From assembly GCA_002027195.1 (NCBI GenBank), contig MWJO01000007.1, positions 62,001 through 126,000 of the forward strand: 64,000 nucleotides of DNA. Reading direction: 5' to 3'. The stretch is from Streptomyces sp. GKU 895. Its GTDB lineage: Bacteria > Actinomycetota > Actinomycetes > Streptomycetales > Streptomycetaceae. Made by a program: the position numbers and the translations under genes. The notes under the pieces are model-generated. The model was not told the origin of the DNA. It did not search any database and saw only the letters and a program-made list of their open reading frames with translations. Within the stretch, counting starts at the first letter, position 1, and each line of letters starts with the position of its first letter. This document shows, in pieces, positions 40,009 through 49,660 of this stretch.

Positions 40009-41541
40009 TTGACGGTGGACGCGCGTGTTGTGGACAGGGGCAGGGGCGGTGGCCACGGTCACGGTCTGGTGATCGGCTCCGGCCTGGCCGGACTCACCGC
40101 GGCCCGGGCACTGACGACCCTCATGGACCGGGTCACCGTGATCGAGCGCGACTGGCTGCCCCGCGGCCCCGGTCGCCGCCGCGGTGTGCCGCAGGCACGG
40201 CACACCCACAGCCTCATGACCGCCGCCCAGCAGGGCCTGGAGCAGCTGTTCCCCGGCATCGGCCAGGACCTCGTGCGCGCCGGAGCGGTCCCCGTCCGTA
40301 TCCCCGAGGACATGCTGCTGCTCGGCCCGTCCGGCTGGCTGCCCCGCTGCGCCACCGACCTGTCGATGCTCAGCGCCGGCCGGGACCTCATCGACGCGGT
40401 GGTACGGGACCGGCTGCGCGCCGACCCCAAGGTCACCTTCCTCCAGGACCACGAGGTCGTCGCCCTGGAGCCCGGCCCCGAGGACACCGTCACCGGCGTC
40501 TGGGCCTGTCGCCGCAACCGCGGGCAACCCGACGGCTGGAACCCCGAGCACCTCATCCCCGCGGACTTCGTGGTGGACGCCTCCGGACATGGCTCACGCG
40601 CCCCCGAGTGGCTCGCCGAACTTGGCTACGCGCCGCCCGCGGAGTCCGTCGCCGAGACCGGGACCTCGTACGCGACCACCCTGTACGCGCCGCCCGTCGG
40701 CCATGTCGCCGACTTCAAGAGCCTGTTGCTCATGGCCACGGCGGACGACCCGCGGCAGGCCGTGCTCAACCCCGTCGAAGGCGGCCGCTGGTCGGTGACC
40801 CTGGCCGTCGGCGACGGCACCCTGGCCCCCACCGACCACGCGGAACTGCTGCGTGCCGCCGGCACCCTGCGCCACCCGCTGCTGCGCGACCTCATCGAGA
40901 CGGCCACCCCGCTCGGCCCCGTCTACACCCGCGGCCGCACCGACAGCCGGTTGCGGCACTACGACCGACTGCGCCGCTGGCCCGACCAGTTCCTCGTCGT
41001 CGGCGACGCCCTCGCCACCCTGGACCCGGCACACGGCCACGGCATGACCCTGGCGGTGGAGTCCGCCCTGGTCCTGGGGCATCTGCTCACCGCCCACGGC
41101 ACCGCGGTCGGCATCACCCACCGGCTGCGCCGGGCGCTCGCCCGCCAGGTGACCCCCGTCTGGCAGGCGAGCCTGCGCGCCCAGGGGCCGGCGCGGGGAC
41201 TGCGCGCGAGGTTCGGCAGGCGCTACGCCTCCCGGATCGCGGCCGCGGCGACCACCGACGCCCACGCGGCGGCCCTCCTGCTCCACCAGGAGCAGACGCT
41301 CACACCGCCCGCCGCACTGCGTTCACGCGCCCTGCGGTCCACCCTGATCCCGCGGCGTGATCCGGCGGCCACCGCACCACCCACTCTCACCCACGGCCCC
41401 GAGTCCCGCAGGCGCCGGCCTGTCACACCGTCGGCACCCGTGATCGGGGTCTCCACCGGCTCCGTGACCAGGCCCCGCCCCACCGGATCCTCGGCCCACT
41501 GGCCGACCGCGACACCGGCCGGCGAACGGCGAGGACCGTGA
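40009..41541 (+). CDS. FAD-dependent oxidoreductase (geranylgeranyl reductase/halogenase-like fold)
   Basis: 510 residues. It has an N-terminal FAD motif (LVIGSGLAGLTAARAL near residue 20), RGVPQARHTHSL near 60, ADFVVDASGHGSRAPEW near 185, and a late FAD motif (FLVVGDALATLDPAHGHGM). This is the group of flavoproteins that hydroxylate or epoxidise quinones and terpenoid chains. No tryptophan-halogenase WxWxIP motif is seen. The last about 80 residues are low-complexity (Pro/Arg/Thr). TTG 40009 has GGGGAGG 8 bp upstream. Likely a tailoring oxygenase. Confidence 0.8.
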   Translation: MTVDARVVDRGRGGGHGHGLVIGSGLAGLTAARALTTLMDRVTVIERDWLPRGPGRRRGVPQARHTHSLMTAAQQGLEQLFPGIGQDLVRAGAVPVRIPEDMLLLGPSGWLPRCATDLSMLSAGRDLIDAVVRDRLRADPKVTFLQDHEVVALEPGPEDTVTGVWACRRNRGQPDGWNPEHLIPADFVVDASGHGSRAPEWLAELGYAPPAESVAETGTSYATTLYAPPVGHVADFKSLLLMATADDPRQAVLNPVEGGRWSVTLAVGDGTLAPTDHAELLRAAGTLRHPLLRDLIETATPLGPVYTRGRTDSRLRHYDRLRRWPDQFLVVGDALATLDPAHGHGMTLAVESALVLGHLLTAHGTAVGITHRLRRALARQVTPVWQASLRAQGPARGLRARFGRRYASRIAAAATTDAHAAALLLHQEQTLTPPAALRSRALRSTLIPRRDPAATAPPTLTHGPESRRRRPVTPSAPVIGVSTGSVTRPRPTGSSAHWPTATPAGERRGP

Positions 41542-41690
41542 GGCCGCCGGGTTTCGGCCTGATGACGCGTAATACACCGTCGCGGCCGAAAATGGCCGGC
41601 CATACGCTCGATGACATGACTGCTGTGGAGCAAATGCCCGACAGTGAGACCCACTTGACATCCGGCATCCCACAACTCGCTCGAGAAACG

Positions 41691-41754
41691 CTTGAGTTGG
41701 AACTTGAGTATCACTTGAGCACGGTTGTCCCGTTCACAGGCCCGTGGATAGCGT
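41691..41754 (+). promoter_or_regulatory. Promoter with CTTGAG direct repeats upstream of qcrB
   Basis: CTTGAG at 41691, 41703 and 41714 (12- and 11-bp steps, about one helical turn), followed by TTGTCC (41725-41730), 18 bp, and TAGCGT (41749-41754). Heptamer repeats at 11-bp steps directly upstream of the -35 box are the usual SARP-binding layout, and two SARPs are encoded in this window. A short open frame across this stretch (ending at the qcrB start) is probably not coding. Confidence 0.5.
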
Positions 41755-41842
41755 TTGAACGGCTCCAGGGCACCGGCCGGCTTGCGCCGCGGCAGGCCAC
41801 CATGCCTGTCACGGACGAGCGGCGAGGGGAGGGCGCGCGGGT

Positions 41843-43633
41843 ATGAGCACGACCGAAAGGGCGCCGTACAGTACGCGCACCGAACCACCCAAGGGCGAGA
41901 AGGTCGCCGACTGGGTGGACGGGCGACTCGGGATCTACAATCTTCGCTTTCTGATCCGTAAGGCCTTTCCGGACCACTGGACGTTCATGTTCGGTGAGAT
42001 CGCGCTCTACAGCTTCATCGTGCTGCTCCTGACCGGTGTCTGGCTCACGATGTTCTTCGACCCGAGCATGTCGGAGACGACCTACCACGGATCGCACGAG
42101 GCGCTTCAGGGCATTCCGATGACCCGGGCCTACGAGTCCACGCTGCACATCAGCTTCGACGTGCGCGGTGGTCTGTTCATCCGGCAGCTGCACCACTGGT
42201 CGGCGCTGGTCATGATCGCCACGCTCTGCATCCACATGCTGCGGCACTTCCTCACCGGCTCGTTCCGCAGGCCGCGTGAGATCAACTGGCTGATCGGCTT
42301 CGTGCTTCTGGTCGTGGTCACCCTGGAGGGCTTCATCGGGTACTCGCTCCCCGACGACCTGCTCTCCGGCACCGGCCTGCGCATCGCCGAAGGCGTCACA
42401 CTCGCCATCCCGGTGGTCGGCACCTACGCCACGATGTTCCTCTTCGGCGGCGAGTATCCGGGCACCCAGGTCATTCCACGGTTCTACAGCCTGCACATCC
42501 TGCTGATGCCGGGCATCATCGTCGCCCTGGTCACCGTTCACCTGATCCTGGTCGTCGTGCACAAGCACACCCAGTTCCGGGGTCCGGGGCGCACCGAGAG
42601 CAACGTCGTCGGTCATCCGCTGATGCCGGTCTACGTGGCCAAGGCGGGCGGGTTCTTCTTCCTCGTCTCCGGTGTGCTGGCGATGATGGCGGCCGTCGCG
42701 CAGATCAACCCCGTGTGGACGTACGGCCCCTATCGCTCCGACCAGATCTCGCAAGGGTCCCAGCCCGACTGGTACATGGGCTTCCTCGAAGGCGCCCTAC
42801 GGGCCATGCCTGCCTGGGAGATCGGGGTGCCGGGCGGCTACACGGTCAACCTGGGCGTGCTGCTGCCGGCGGTCGTCCTGCCCACGATCATGATGGCTGT
42901 GGTCGCGCTGTGGCCGTTCCTGGAGGCCTGGGTCACCGGTGACAGACGCGAGCACCACTTGCTGGACCGGCCTCGCGAGCGGCCCACCCGGACCGCGTTC
43001 GCCATCTCCTTCGTCTCGTTCTACCTGGTGCTGTTCTTCGGCGGCGCCAACGACATCCTGGCCGAGCGCTTCCATCTGTCCCTGAACGCGATCACCTGGT
43101 CCGTACGGATCGGCGTGTTCGTCGTCCCGGTGGTGACGTACATCGTCACCAAGCGGATCTGCCTGGCCCTCCAACTGCGCGACCGCGACAAGCTCCTGCA
43201 CGGCCGTGAGACCGGACGGATCAAGCGGCTGCCGCACGGCGAGTTCGTCGAGGTGCACGAACGCCTCAACCGCGAGCGGGAGTACTTCCTGCTGTCGCGT
43301 GAGGTCCCCGAGGTCCTGCCGGCCCCCGAGACCCACGACGACGAGGGTGTGCCCAACCCGAACGTGCGCAAGCAGATGGTGCGCCACCGCATCAGCCGCT
43401 GGCTGCACGGCCCGCAGATCCCGCCCCCCACGTTGCAGGAGATGCAGCACGCCGTGGAGCACCTCGGTCACGCGCCGGGCCTGCCCTCGTCCAACGGACA
43501 TGCCTCGTCCAACGGGCACGGATCGTCCAACGGGCACGGATCGTCCAACGGACACGGATCGTCCAACGGACATCCGGGCAACGGCAGTCGGACCGCGGTC
43601 GCAGGACGGGAGTCCGACCAGGAAGTGCACTGA
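41843..43633 (+). CDS. qcrB: Cytochrome b subunit of the bc1 complex, standing alone
   Basis: 596 residues, the actinobacterial QcrB type. The haem-ligand histidine pairs are visible in FIRQLHHWSALVMI and CIHMLRHFL (first haem pair set) and in RFYSLHILLMPG and ALVTVHLILVVVHKH (second). The Qo-site PDWYMGFLEGALR block (the PEWY position) is present. Eight or more membrane helices are followed by a cytoplasmic tail ending in SSNGHG repeats. It transfers electrons from menaquinol in the respiratory chain. No qcrA or qcrC is nearby, so this is an extra copy. The position inside a naphthoquinone cluster suggests an insensitive target replacement. Confidence 0.92.
   Translation: MSTTERAPYSTRTEPPKGEKVADWVDGRLGIYNLRFLIRKAFPDHWTFMFGEIALYSFIVLLLTGVWLTMFFDPSMSETTYHGSHEALQGIPMTRAYESTLHISFDVRGGLFIRQLHHWSALVMIATLCIHMLRHFLTGSFRRPREINWLIGFVLLVVVTLEGFIGYSLPDDLLSGTGLRIAEGVTLAIPVVGTYATMFLFGGEYPGTQVIPRFYSLHILLMPGIIVALVTVHLILVVVHKHTQFRGPGRTESNVVGHPLMPVYVAKAGGFFFLVSGVLAMMAAVAQINPVWTYGPYRSDQISQGSQPDWYMGFLEGALRAMPAWEIGVPGGYTVNLGVLLPAVVLPTIMMAVVALWPFLEAWVTGDRREHHLLDRPRERPTRTAFAISFVSFYLVLFFGGANDILAERFHLSLNAITWSVRIGVFVVPVVTYIVTKRICLALQLRDRDKLLHGRETGRIKRLPHGEFVEVHERLNREREYFLLSREVPEVLPAPETHDDEGVPNPNVRKQMVRHRISRWLHGPQIPPPTLQEMQHAVEHLGHAPGLPSSNGHASSNGHGSSNGHGSSNGHGSSNGHPGNGSRTAVAGRESDQEVH
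43487..43573 (+). repeat. 18-bp coding tandem repeats in qcrB
   Basis: Five units of TCGTCCAACGGNCAYGSN starting at 43487, 43505, 43523, 43541 and 43559, encoding Ser-Ser-Asn-Gly-His-(Gly/Ala). They form a flexible C-terminal tail of the cytochrome b protein. Confidence 0.85.
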
Positions 43634-43769
43634 CCCGGTAGCACCACGTACCGCACCGGGCCGGATACGGCGCGCGGGTGATCAGGGGACGGTCACCCGC
43701 GCCGCCGTCGTTCCACCGCCGGCCGGCCACCCCGCCCGGCGGCCCCGCCGGAACAGCCACGGAGGCCCG

Positions 43770-44126
43770 ATGAACCGCACGTCACGGCAGAGGGACACGT
43801 CCCCGGCCGAGTCCATCACCCGGGCCCGCACCGGCCTGTCCCAGGACCTGCGCGGCCGTCAGCGCCGCTACGTCACCGCGATGCTGGTGCGCAGCGCCTG
43901 CGTGGTCGTGATGGCCCTCACCTGGAACCGCTGGCCCCCCGTCGCCTTCTGCGCCCTGGCCGGCGGGGTCGTCATCCCGTACGTCGCCGTCGTCGCCGCC
44001 CAGGCGGGATGGCGCCAACAGCGGGGTGTACGGCCCGAGTTGGCGCGGCCGGCCGAGGAGTCCGCGGCCCGGATCGTGCTCGAACCCACGCTGATCCTGC
44101 CGCCGGAACCGGACCGGGCGACCTGA
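43770..44126 (+). CDS. DUF3099-family small membrane protein
   Basis: 118 residues. A short N-terminal polar part (TSPAESITRARTGLSQDLRGRQRRY) is followed by two hydrophobic helices (MLVRSACVVVMALTW, VAFCALAGGVVIPYVAVVAA) and a polar tail. This is the layout of the actinobacterial DUF3099 proteins. Function unknown. The stop TGA forms one of the target-site duplications of the inserted element that follows. Confidence 0.75.
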   Translation: MNRTSRQRDTSPAESITRARTGLSQDLRGRQRRYVTAMLVRSACVVVMALTWNRWPPVAFCALAGGVVIPYVAVVAAQAGWRQQRGVRPELARPAEESAARIVLEPTLILPPEPDRAT

Positions 44127-44337
44127 GAGCCTGTGTCATATCCTCGGCCGGGCGCGCGACGCCTGGCACGCACGCTCGCCGCGTTGCCGAACCGCCCACG
44201 TGACTCCTCCCCCACGCTCGAACCGCGCTTCGCACGGCTCGCGCGGGGGGCACCCCCCATCGCGGCGGCTCCGGCGCCTTGCGATCGCACGCACCAGACG
44301 CCGCGCGCTGATCCGACCAGGGATATGACACAGGCTC
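44127..44337. mobile_element. 211-bp MITE-like element with 17-bp terminal inverted repeats
   Basis: The left end GAGCCTGTGTCATATCC (44127-44143) and right end GGATATGACACAGGCTC (44321-44337) are perfect inverted repeats. Both sides are flanked by TGA (44124-44126 and 44338-44340), a 3-bp target duplication of the TNA kind used by IS5-family (IS1031-group) elements. The 177-bp interior has no gene. It is a non-autonomous element that would need a transposase supplied elsewhere. Confidence 0.8.
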
Positions 44338-44355
44338 TGAGCCGCCCGCGACGCG

Positions 44356-45114
44356 TCACGCGCCGTCCGGGTCAGGCTCGGTGACGGGATCCGGGCCGGC
44401 CGTTGCGGGCTTCGTGTGGAGGATGTCGCGGGCCTGTTCCGCGGCGCGTGTGATGCTCTCGGAGACGAAGTCGAGGAAGCGGGAGACGTTCTCCAGGCGC
44501 ACGGCCGCCGGGGTGCCGGGGCCGAGCACGCCGACGCCCTGCCGCGCGATCTCCCCCATCTGGGCGGTGGAGCGGGCGCTGGCCAGCATGGACTCGTACC
44601 AGATGTCGTCGTCGACGACATAGCGCTCGCGGCGGCTGTCGTCGCGCTCCCGGCGCACCATGCCCTGGCTCTCCAGGAACGCGATCGCCTTGGAGACGGA
44701 CGCCGGGCTGATGTGCAGGCGCTCGACGAGTTCGGCGGCGGTCAGGCTGCCGCTGTCGGTGAGGGTGATGCACGTCATCACGCGCGACATCATCGGGGGC
44801 ATGCCGGAGCCCGTCATGACGGCGTTGAACGTCTCCTCGTACGCGTGCACCGCCTCGGCGTCGCGCCCGAAGGCCGGTCGGGGCGCCCGCGGGTCCCGGG
44901 GCGCGGTCCGACGGCGGCGGTGGGCGCGGCGTTCGGTGGCGCGGTGGGCCACCTCGGCGCGGTAGGCGGTGGGGCCGCCGTTGCGCATCACCTCGCGGGT
45001 GACCGTCGAGGTCGGACGGTCCAGGCGTCGGGCGATCTCGGCGTAGGCGAGGCCGTCGGCCAGCCCCAGCGCGATCTGCTGACGTTCCTGCTGGGTGAGT
45101 CTGCCTCCCGGCAT
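44356..45114 (-). CDS. GbsR/MarR-type regulator with an extra N-terminal IS30-like HTH
   Basis: 252 residues. An N-terminal HTH_38-like domain (LTQQERQQIALGLADGLAYAEIARRLDRPTSTVTREV), as found in IS30 transposases, is joined by an arginine-rich linker to a MarR/GbsR winged helix (LTAAELVERLHISPASVSKAIAFLESQGMVRRERDD) and a helical C-terminus. It faces the DUF4097/ABC operon across a promoter region full of TGCAAC repeats, so it likely represses that exporter and itself. The inducing ligand might be the product. The element just downstream does not disrupt it. Confidence 0.82.
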   Translation of the reverse strand: MPGGRLTQQERQQIALGLADGLAYAEIARRLDRPTSTVTREVMRNGGPTAYRAEVAHRATERRAHRRRRTAPRDPRAPRPAFGRDAEAVHAYEETFNAVMTGSGMPPMMSRVMTCITLTDSGSLTAAELVERLHISPASVSKAIAFLESQGMVRRERDDSRRERYVVDDDIWYESMLASARSTAQMGEIARQGVGVLGPGTPAAVRLENVSRFLDFVSESITRAAEQARDILHTKPATAGPDPVTEPDPDGA

Positions 45115-45170
45115 CGCGGTCTCCTTTGTGCTGCGTCAGAGCCCGAGCATAGCGTTCATCCTCACTTCAT

Positions 45171-45323
45171 TGCAACGGTTCGTCGCTTCGCGTTGCGTTT
45201 TGCACGAGAGTTGATGCAACGAAATATCTGCTCTGACCTGCATTGATTCTCTAAGAATGCAACAAGCTTGTTGCCTGAAGCGTGAATGCAACGTAGCTTT
45301 TCGTTCATCGAAAACGACGCAAC
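45171..45323. promoter_or_regulatory. Cluster of TGCAAC repeats and a 16-bp palindrome
   Basis: TGCAAC occurs at 45171, 45215, 45258 and 45287, with CGCAAC at 45318. The one at 45258 overlaps the perfect palindrome GCAACAAGCTTGTTGC (45259-45274). The region is markedly A/T-richer than its surroundings. It is the obvious operator for the divergently encoded GbsR/MarR-type regulator. Confidence 0.6.
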
Positions 45324-45345
45324 GAACGAGTCACAGGAGAGAACG

Positions 45346-46011
45346 ATGCAGAAGTTCGCCACCCCGGCCGCCATCACCGCCGTCCTGGACATCCCCGCCG
45401 GACGCATCCAGCTGATCGCCGCCGACCGCACCGACACCACCGTCGAGGTCCGGCCCGCCGACTCGACCAAGAGCCGGGACGTGAAGGCCGCCGAGCAGAT
45501 CACGGTCACCCACACCGACGGTGTGGTGCGCATCGAGGCCCCGGAGGCGAGGAAGCAGCTGTTCGGTCCCTCGGGTTCGGTCGAGGTCACCGTCCAGCTG
45601 CCCGCCGGCTCCCATGTCCGGGCCACCGCGGCCTGCGGTGAACTGCGCGGTGTCGGACGGCTCGGCGACGTCACCGTCGACAGCGCGCAGGGCCCGGTCA
45701 AGCTCGACGAGGCGGCAGGCGCCCGACTCACCCTCCAGGACGGGGACATCACCATCGGCCGCCTCGGCGGCGACGCCGAGATCAGCACCCAGCGCGGCGA
45801 CCTGACCGTCACCGAGGCCCTGCACGGCACCGTCACCCTGCGCACCCAGTCCGGTGACATCTCCGTCGGCGCCGCCCGCGGCGTCTCCGCGACCCTCGAC
45901 GCCGGCACCGGATACGGCCGGGTCGACAACTCCCTGAAGAACGACGGCGACCCCGAACTCGCCCTGCACGCCACCACGTCCCACGGCGACATCACCGCCC
46001 GCAGCCTCTGA
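45346..46011 (+). CDS. DUF4097 beta-strand-repeat protein
   Basis: 221 residues from ATG 45346 (AGGAGAG upstream). It forms a right-handed beta-helix-like series of short strands with repeated G-D-I/V-T turns (LGDVTVDSAQG, DGDITIGRLGGDAEISTQRGDLTV, SGDISVGAARG), the DUF4097 (putative adhesin) pattern. No signal peptide is visible, so it is probably cytoplasmic. It leads the operon with the ABC exporter, an arrangement frequent in Streptomyces. Function unknown. Confidence 0.8.
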   Translation: MQKFATPAAITAVLDIPAGRIQLIAADRTDTTVEVRPADSTKSRDVKAAEQITVTHTDGVVRIEAPEARKQLFGPSGSVEVTVQLPAGSHVRATAACGELRGVGRLGDVTVDSAQGPVKLDEAAGARLTLQDGDITIGRLGGDAEISTQRGDLTVTEALHGTVTLRTQSGDISVGAARGVSATLDAGTGYGRVDNSLKNDGDPELALHATTSHGDITARSL

Positions 46012-46058
46012 CCACCGCCGACTTCGGCCGTCACAGCCTTTGAGAAGGAGCACTCCTC

Positions 46059-47002
<944 letters not shown>

Positions 47003-47006
<4 letters not shown>

Positions 47007-47779
47007 GCTCTCTCTCCCTCGCCGTGCGCGACTCCTCCACGATGCTGCGCCGCAACCTGCTGCACGCCCGCCGCTACCCGTCCATGACACTCAACCTGCT
47101 GCTCACACCGGTGATGCTGCTGTTGCTGTTCGTCTATGTCTTCGGCGACGCGATGAGCGAAGGCGCGGGCCGGGACGCCTACCTCGCCTACCTCGTCCCC
47201 GGCATCCTGCTGATGACCATCGGTTCCACCACCATCGGCACCGCCGTCTCCGTCTCCACCGACATGAACGAGGGCATCATCGCCCGCTTCCGCACGATGG
47301 CCATCCACCGTGGGTCGGTGCTCGTCGGACACGTCGTCGGCAGTGTGCTCCAGTGCCTGGCCAGCGTGGTCCTCGTCGGCGCTGTCGGCGTGGCCATCGG
47401 CTTCCGCTCCACCGACGCCACCGTCCTGGAATGGCTCGCCGCCTTCGGACTGCTCACCGGGTTCGCGCTGGCGCTCACCTGGATCGCGGTCGGCATGGGA
47501 CTGGTCAGTCCCAACGCCGAGGCGGCCAGCAACAACGCGATGCCGCTGATCTTCCTGCCCCTGATCTCCAGCGCCTTCGTCCCCGTCGACGGCATGCCGG
47601 GCTGGTTCCAGCCCATCGCCGAGTACCAGCCCTTCACCCCGGCCATCGAGACCCTGCGCGGACTGCTGCTCGGCACCGAGATCGGCCACAACGGCTGGCT
47701 CGCCCTGGCCTGGTGCGTGGGCCTGGCGGTGCTCGGCTACGCCTGGGCGGCCGCCAAGTTCGACAGCGACCCGAAGTAA
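47003..47779 (+). CDS. ABC-2 type permease (DrrB family)
   Basis: 258 residues with six hydrophobic helices (TLNLLLTPVMLLLLFVYVF, YLVPGILLMTIGSTTIGTAV, LVGAVGVAIGF, LLTGFALALTWIAVG, and others) and the ABC-2 signature region ending in MPLIFLPLISSAFVPVDGMPGWFQPIAEYQPFTPAIETLRGLLLG. It pairs with the DrrA-like ATPase. Substrate is inferred from the cluster only. Confidence 0.92.
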
Positions 47780-47825
47780 CGGCGCCGACCGTGCGGGCGG
47801 CCCCCGCACCCCGCCCCACCACGAA

Positions 47826-47862
47826 GGCGGCGTACCCCGACCCGGTGTCGGGGTACGCCGCC
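47826..47862. terminator. Bidirectional hairpin terminator
   Basis: GGCGGCGTACCCCGAC pairs perfectly with GTCGGGGTACGCCGCC (16 bp) around a 5-base loop, then CTTTCGG. It lies between the convergent permease and MFS genes. Confidence 0.85.
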
Positions 47863-47887
47863 CTTTCGGTACGCGCACGCGCTGTCG

Positions 47888-49207
47888 TCAGTGCTTGGGC
47901 AACTCCATCGGACGGTTCCGCCAGGGACGGCACACGCCGAGGAAGGCGGCCATCGCGGCCAGCGCACTGCACAGTTGGACGGCGGCCATCGGCACCGCGG
48001 TCTCCTTGCCGGCGATCCCGACGAGCGAGGAGGCGATCGCGCCCATCACGAAGCACGAGGTACCGACCAGCGCGGAGGCGGAACCCGCGGCGTGCGGGGT
48101 GCGCATCAGGGCGAGCGCGTTGGTGTTGGGCAGGATCAGGCCCAGCGAGGAGATCATGACGAACAGACAGGACGCGATCGCGAACGTGCCCGCCTTCCCG
48201 AAGACGCCCTGCGTCACCAGCAGCAGCGCCAGCCCGCCGGCGGTGAGCAGCGCCAGCCCGTACCCGAGGACCTTGTCCAGCCGGACCCGGCCCACCAGGA
48301 GCTTGCCGTTGATCTGGCCCATCACCAGCAGACCGAAGGAGTTGAGGCCGAACAGCAGCGAGAACGTCTGCGGAGACGCCCCGTAGATGTCCTGGATCAC
48401 GAACGGCGAGGCGGCGATGTAGGAGAACAGCGCCCCGTACGCGAAACCGTTCGTCATCAGGTAGCCGGTGAAGACCCGGTCGATGAACAGCCCGCGCATG
48501 ATCCACAGGGCCCCGCGCACCCCGCCGCGCTGACGCCGCTCGGGCGGCAGCGTCTCCGGCAGCCGGCGCCAGACCAGCACGGTGAGCGCGCCGCCGATCA
48601 TGGTGAGAACGACGAAGATGCCACGCCAGTTGGTGAAGTGCAGGACCTGGCCGCCCACCACGGGCGCGACGATCGGGGCCACGCTGGATATCAGCAGCAG
48701 CGTGGAGAAGAACCGGGCCATGGCCAGACCGTCGTAGAGGTCGCGGACGACGGCCCGGGCGATGACGATGCCCGCCGAGCCGGCGAGCCCCTGGAGCACC
48801 CGGAAGGCGATCAGCATCTCGGTGTTGGGGGCGAACGCGCACATCGCGGCAGCGACGACGTAGACCATCAGTCCGGCCAGCAGAGGGCCGCGCCGGCCCC
48901 ACCGGTCGCTCAACGGCCCCACCACGAGCTGCCCGATCGCCATACCGGCGAGGCACGCGGTGAGGGTCAGCTGGACGGTCGTCGCGGTCGAACCCAGACT
49001 GCGGGTGACCTCCGGCAGGGCCGGAAGGTACATGTCCATCGACATCGGCGGTACCGCGGCGAGGGCGCCGAGGAGGAACGTGATGAGGACCCCGGTCCGG
49101 CGCACCGACCGGTCCGCGCGGGCCGAGTCCACCTCACCTCTGGCCGGGGAGCGCGCCCCTGGGAATCGCCTGCCTTTGGCGGTGGCTTCCTCGGCTTGCT
49201 GAGACAT
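47888..49207 (-). CDS. MFS drug-resistance transporter, Bcr/CflA family
   Basis: 439 residues with 12 predicted helices. Motif A is in GPLSDRWGRRGPLLAG, and the family hallmark of the Bcr/CflA (DHA1) branch is PMSMDMYLPALPEVTRSLG in helix 1, where a D-x-Y-LP block follows the first segment. It exports drugs by proton exchange. It diverges from the THN synthase gene across a 450-bp promoter region, so it is likely part of the cluster. Confidence 0.9.
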   Translation of the reverse strand: MSQQAEEATAKGRRFPGARSPARGEVDSARADRSVRRTGVLITFLLGALAAVPPMSMDMYLPALPEVTRSLGSTATTVQLTLTACLAGMAIGQLVVGPLSDRWGRRGPLLAGLMVYVVAAAMCAFAPNTEMLIAFRVLQGLAGSAGIVIARAVVRDLYDGLAMARFFSTLLLISSVAPIVAPVVGGQVLHFTNWRGIFVVLTMIGGALTVLVWRRLPETLPPERRQRGGVRGALWIMRGLFIDRVFTGYLMTNGFAYGALFSYIAASPFVIQDIYGASPQTFSLLFGLNSFGLLVMGQINGKLLVGRVRLDKVLGYGLALLTAGGLALLLVTQGVFGKAGTFAIASCLFVMISSLGLILPNTNALALMRTPHAAGSASALVGTSCFVMGAIASSLVGIAGKETAVPMAAVQLCSALAAMAAFLGVCRPWRNRPMELPKH

Positions 49208-49660
49208 GCGCCCTCCGCGTGCAGTCGTTACATGGCTATCGCCGATGCTCGCAGCCGACCACTACAGAAACGGCAGCGCGTGGGTTGCGCCTGAAGCGAG
49301 CCGATACCGCGACAAGGCCGTTGATCTGCCCGGGTCGAGAGTCGTCAGCGTGGGGCTCGAGTCTTCCTCGGAACGGATCGGAGCACTTGGGGACGGCCTT
49401 GGCGAGGCGAGTTCGGCCGTGTCACTATTCCTGCACGCCTTCCCTGCCCGAAATCAGTTCCGGGGCAGTGGATCGAGCCTGAGTCCACCGGTTCTGTGCT
49501 GGTGAGACCGCGTCCGTGCCAGGTACGGCACAGGTTTCCACTCGCAGTCAAATTCCCGCGCGCCGCGGTGTTTTCTCCCGTGTGCCGCGCTCGCTTCGGA
49601 AGCTGTGTGCAGATTTCTTCACGTACAGAAGGCAGATTCTAGAGAAAGTAGAGCCCAGAT
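49208..49660. other. Divergent promoter region upstream of the THN synthase gene
   Basis: About 450 bp. Two open frames here lack ribosome binding sites and recognisable content. The A/T content rises over the last 100 bp before the synthase start (TTTCTTCACGTACAG, then ATTCTAGAGAAAG). A -10 such as TAGAGA near 49638 is possible but not convincing. This is the likely control point for the biosynthetic core operon. Confidence 0.4.

Noticed and set aside
40009..41541. FAD-dependent halogenase
   Set aside because: The tryptophan-halogenase WxWxIP motif is not seen and no vanadium haloperoxidase gene accompanies it, unlike napyradiomycin-type clusters.
41616..41846. Small open frame (about 76 codons) ending at the qcrB start
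   Set aside because: The stretch holds the CTTGAG repeats and a -35/-10 pair, has mixed codon use, and lacks a Shine-Dalgarno sequence; promoter DNA is the simpler reading.
49206..49505. A 99-codon frame upstream of the THN synthase
   Set aside because: Starts at the divergent MFS gene's start without a ribosome binding site and has no recognisable content.
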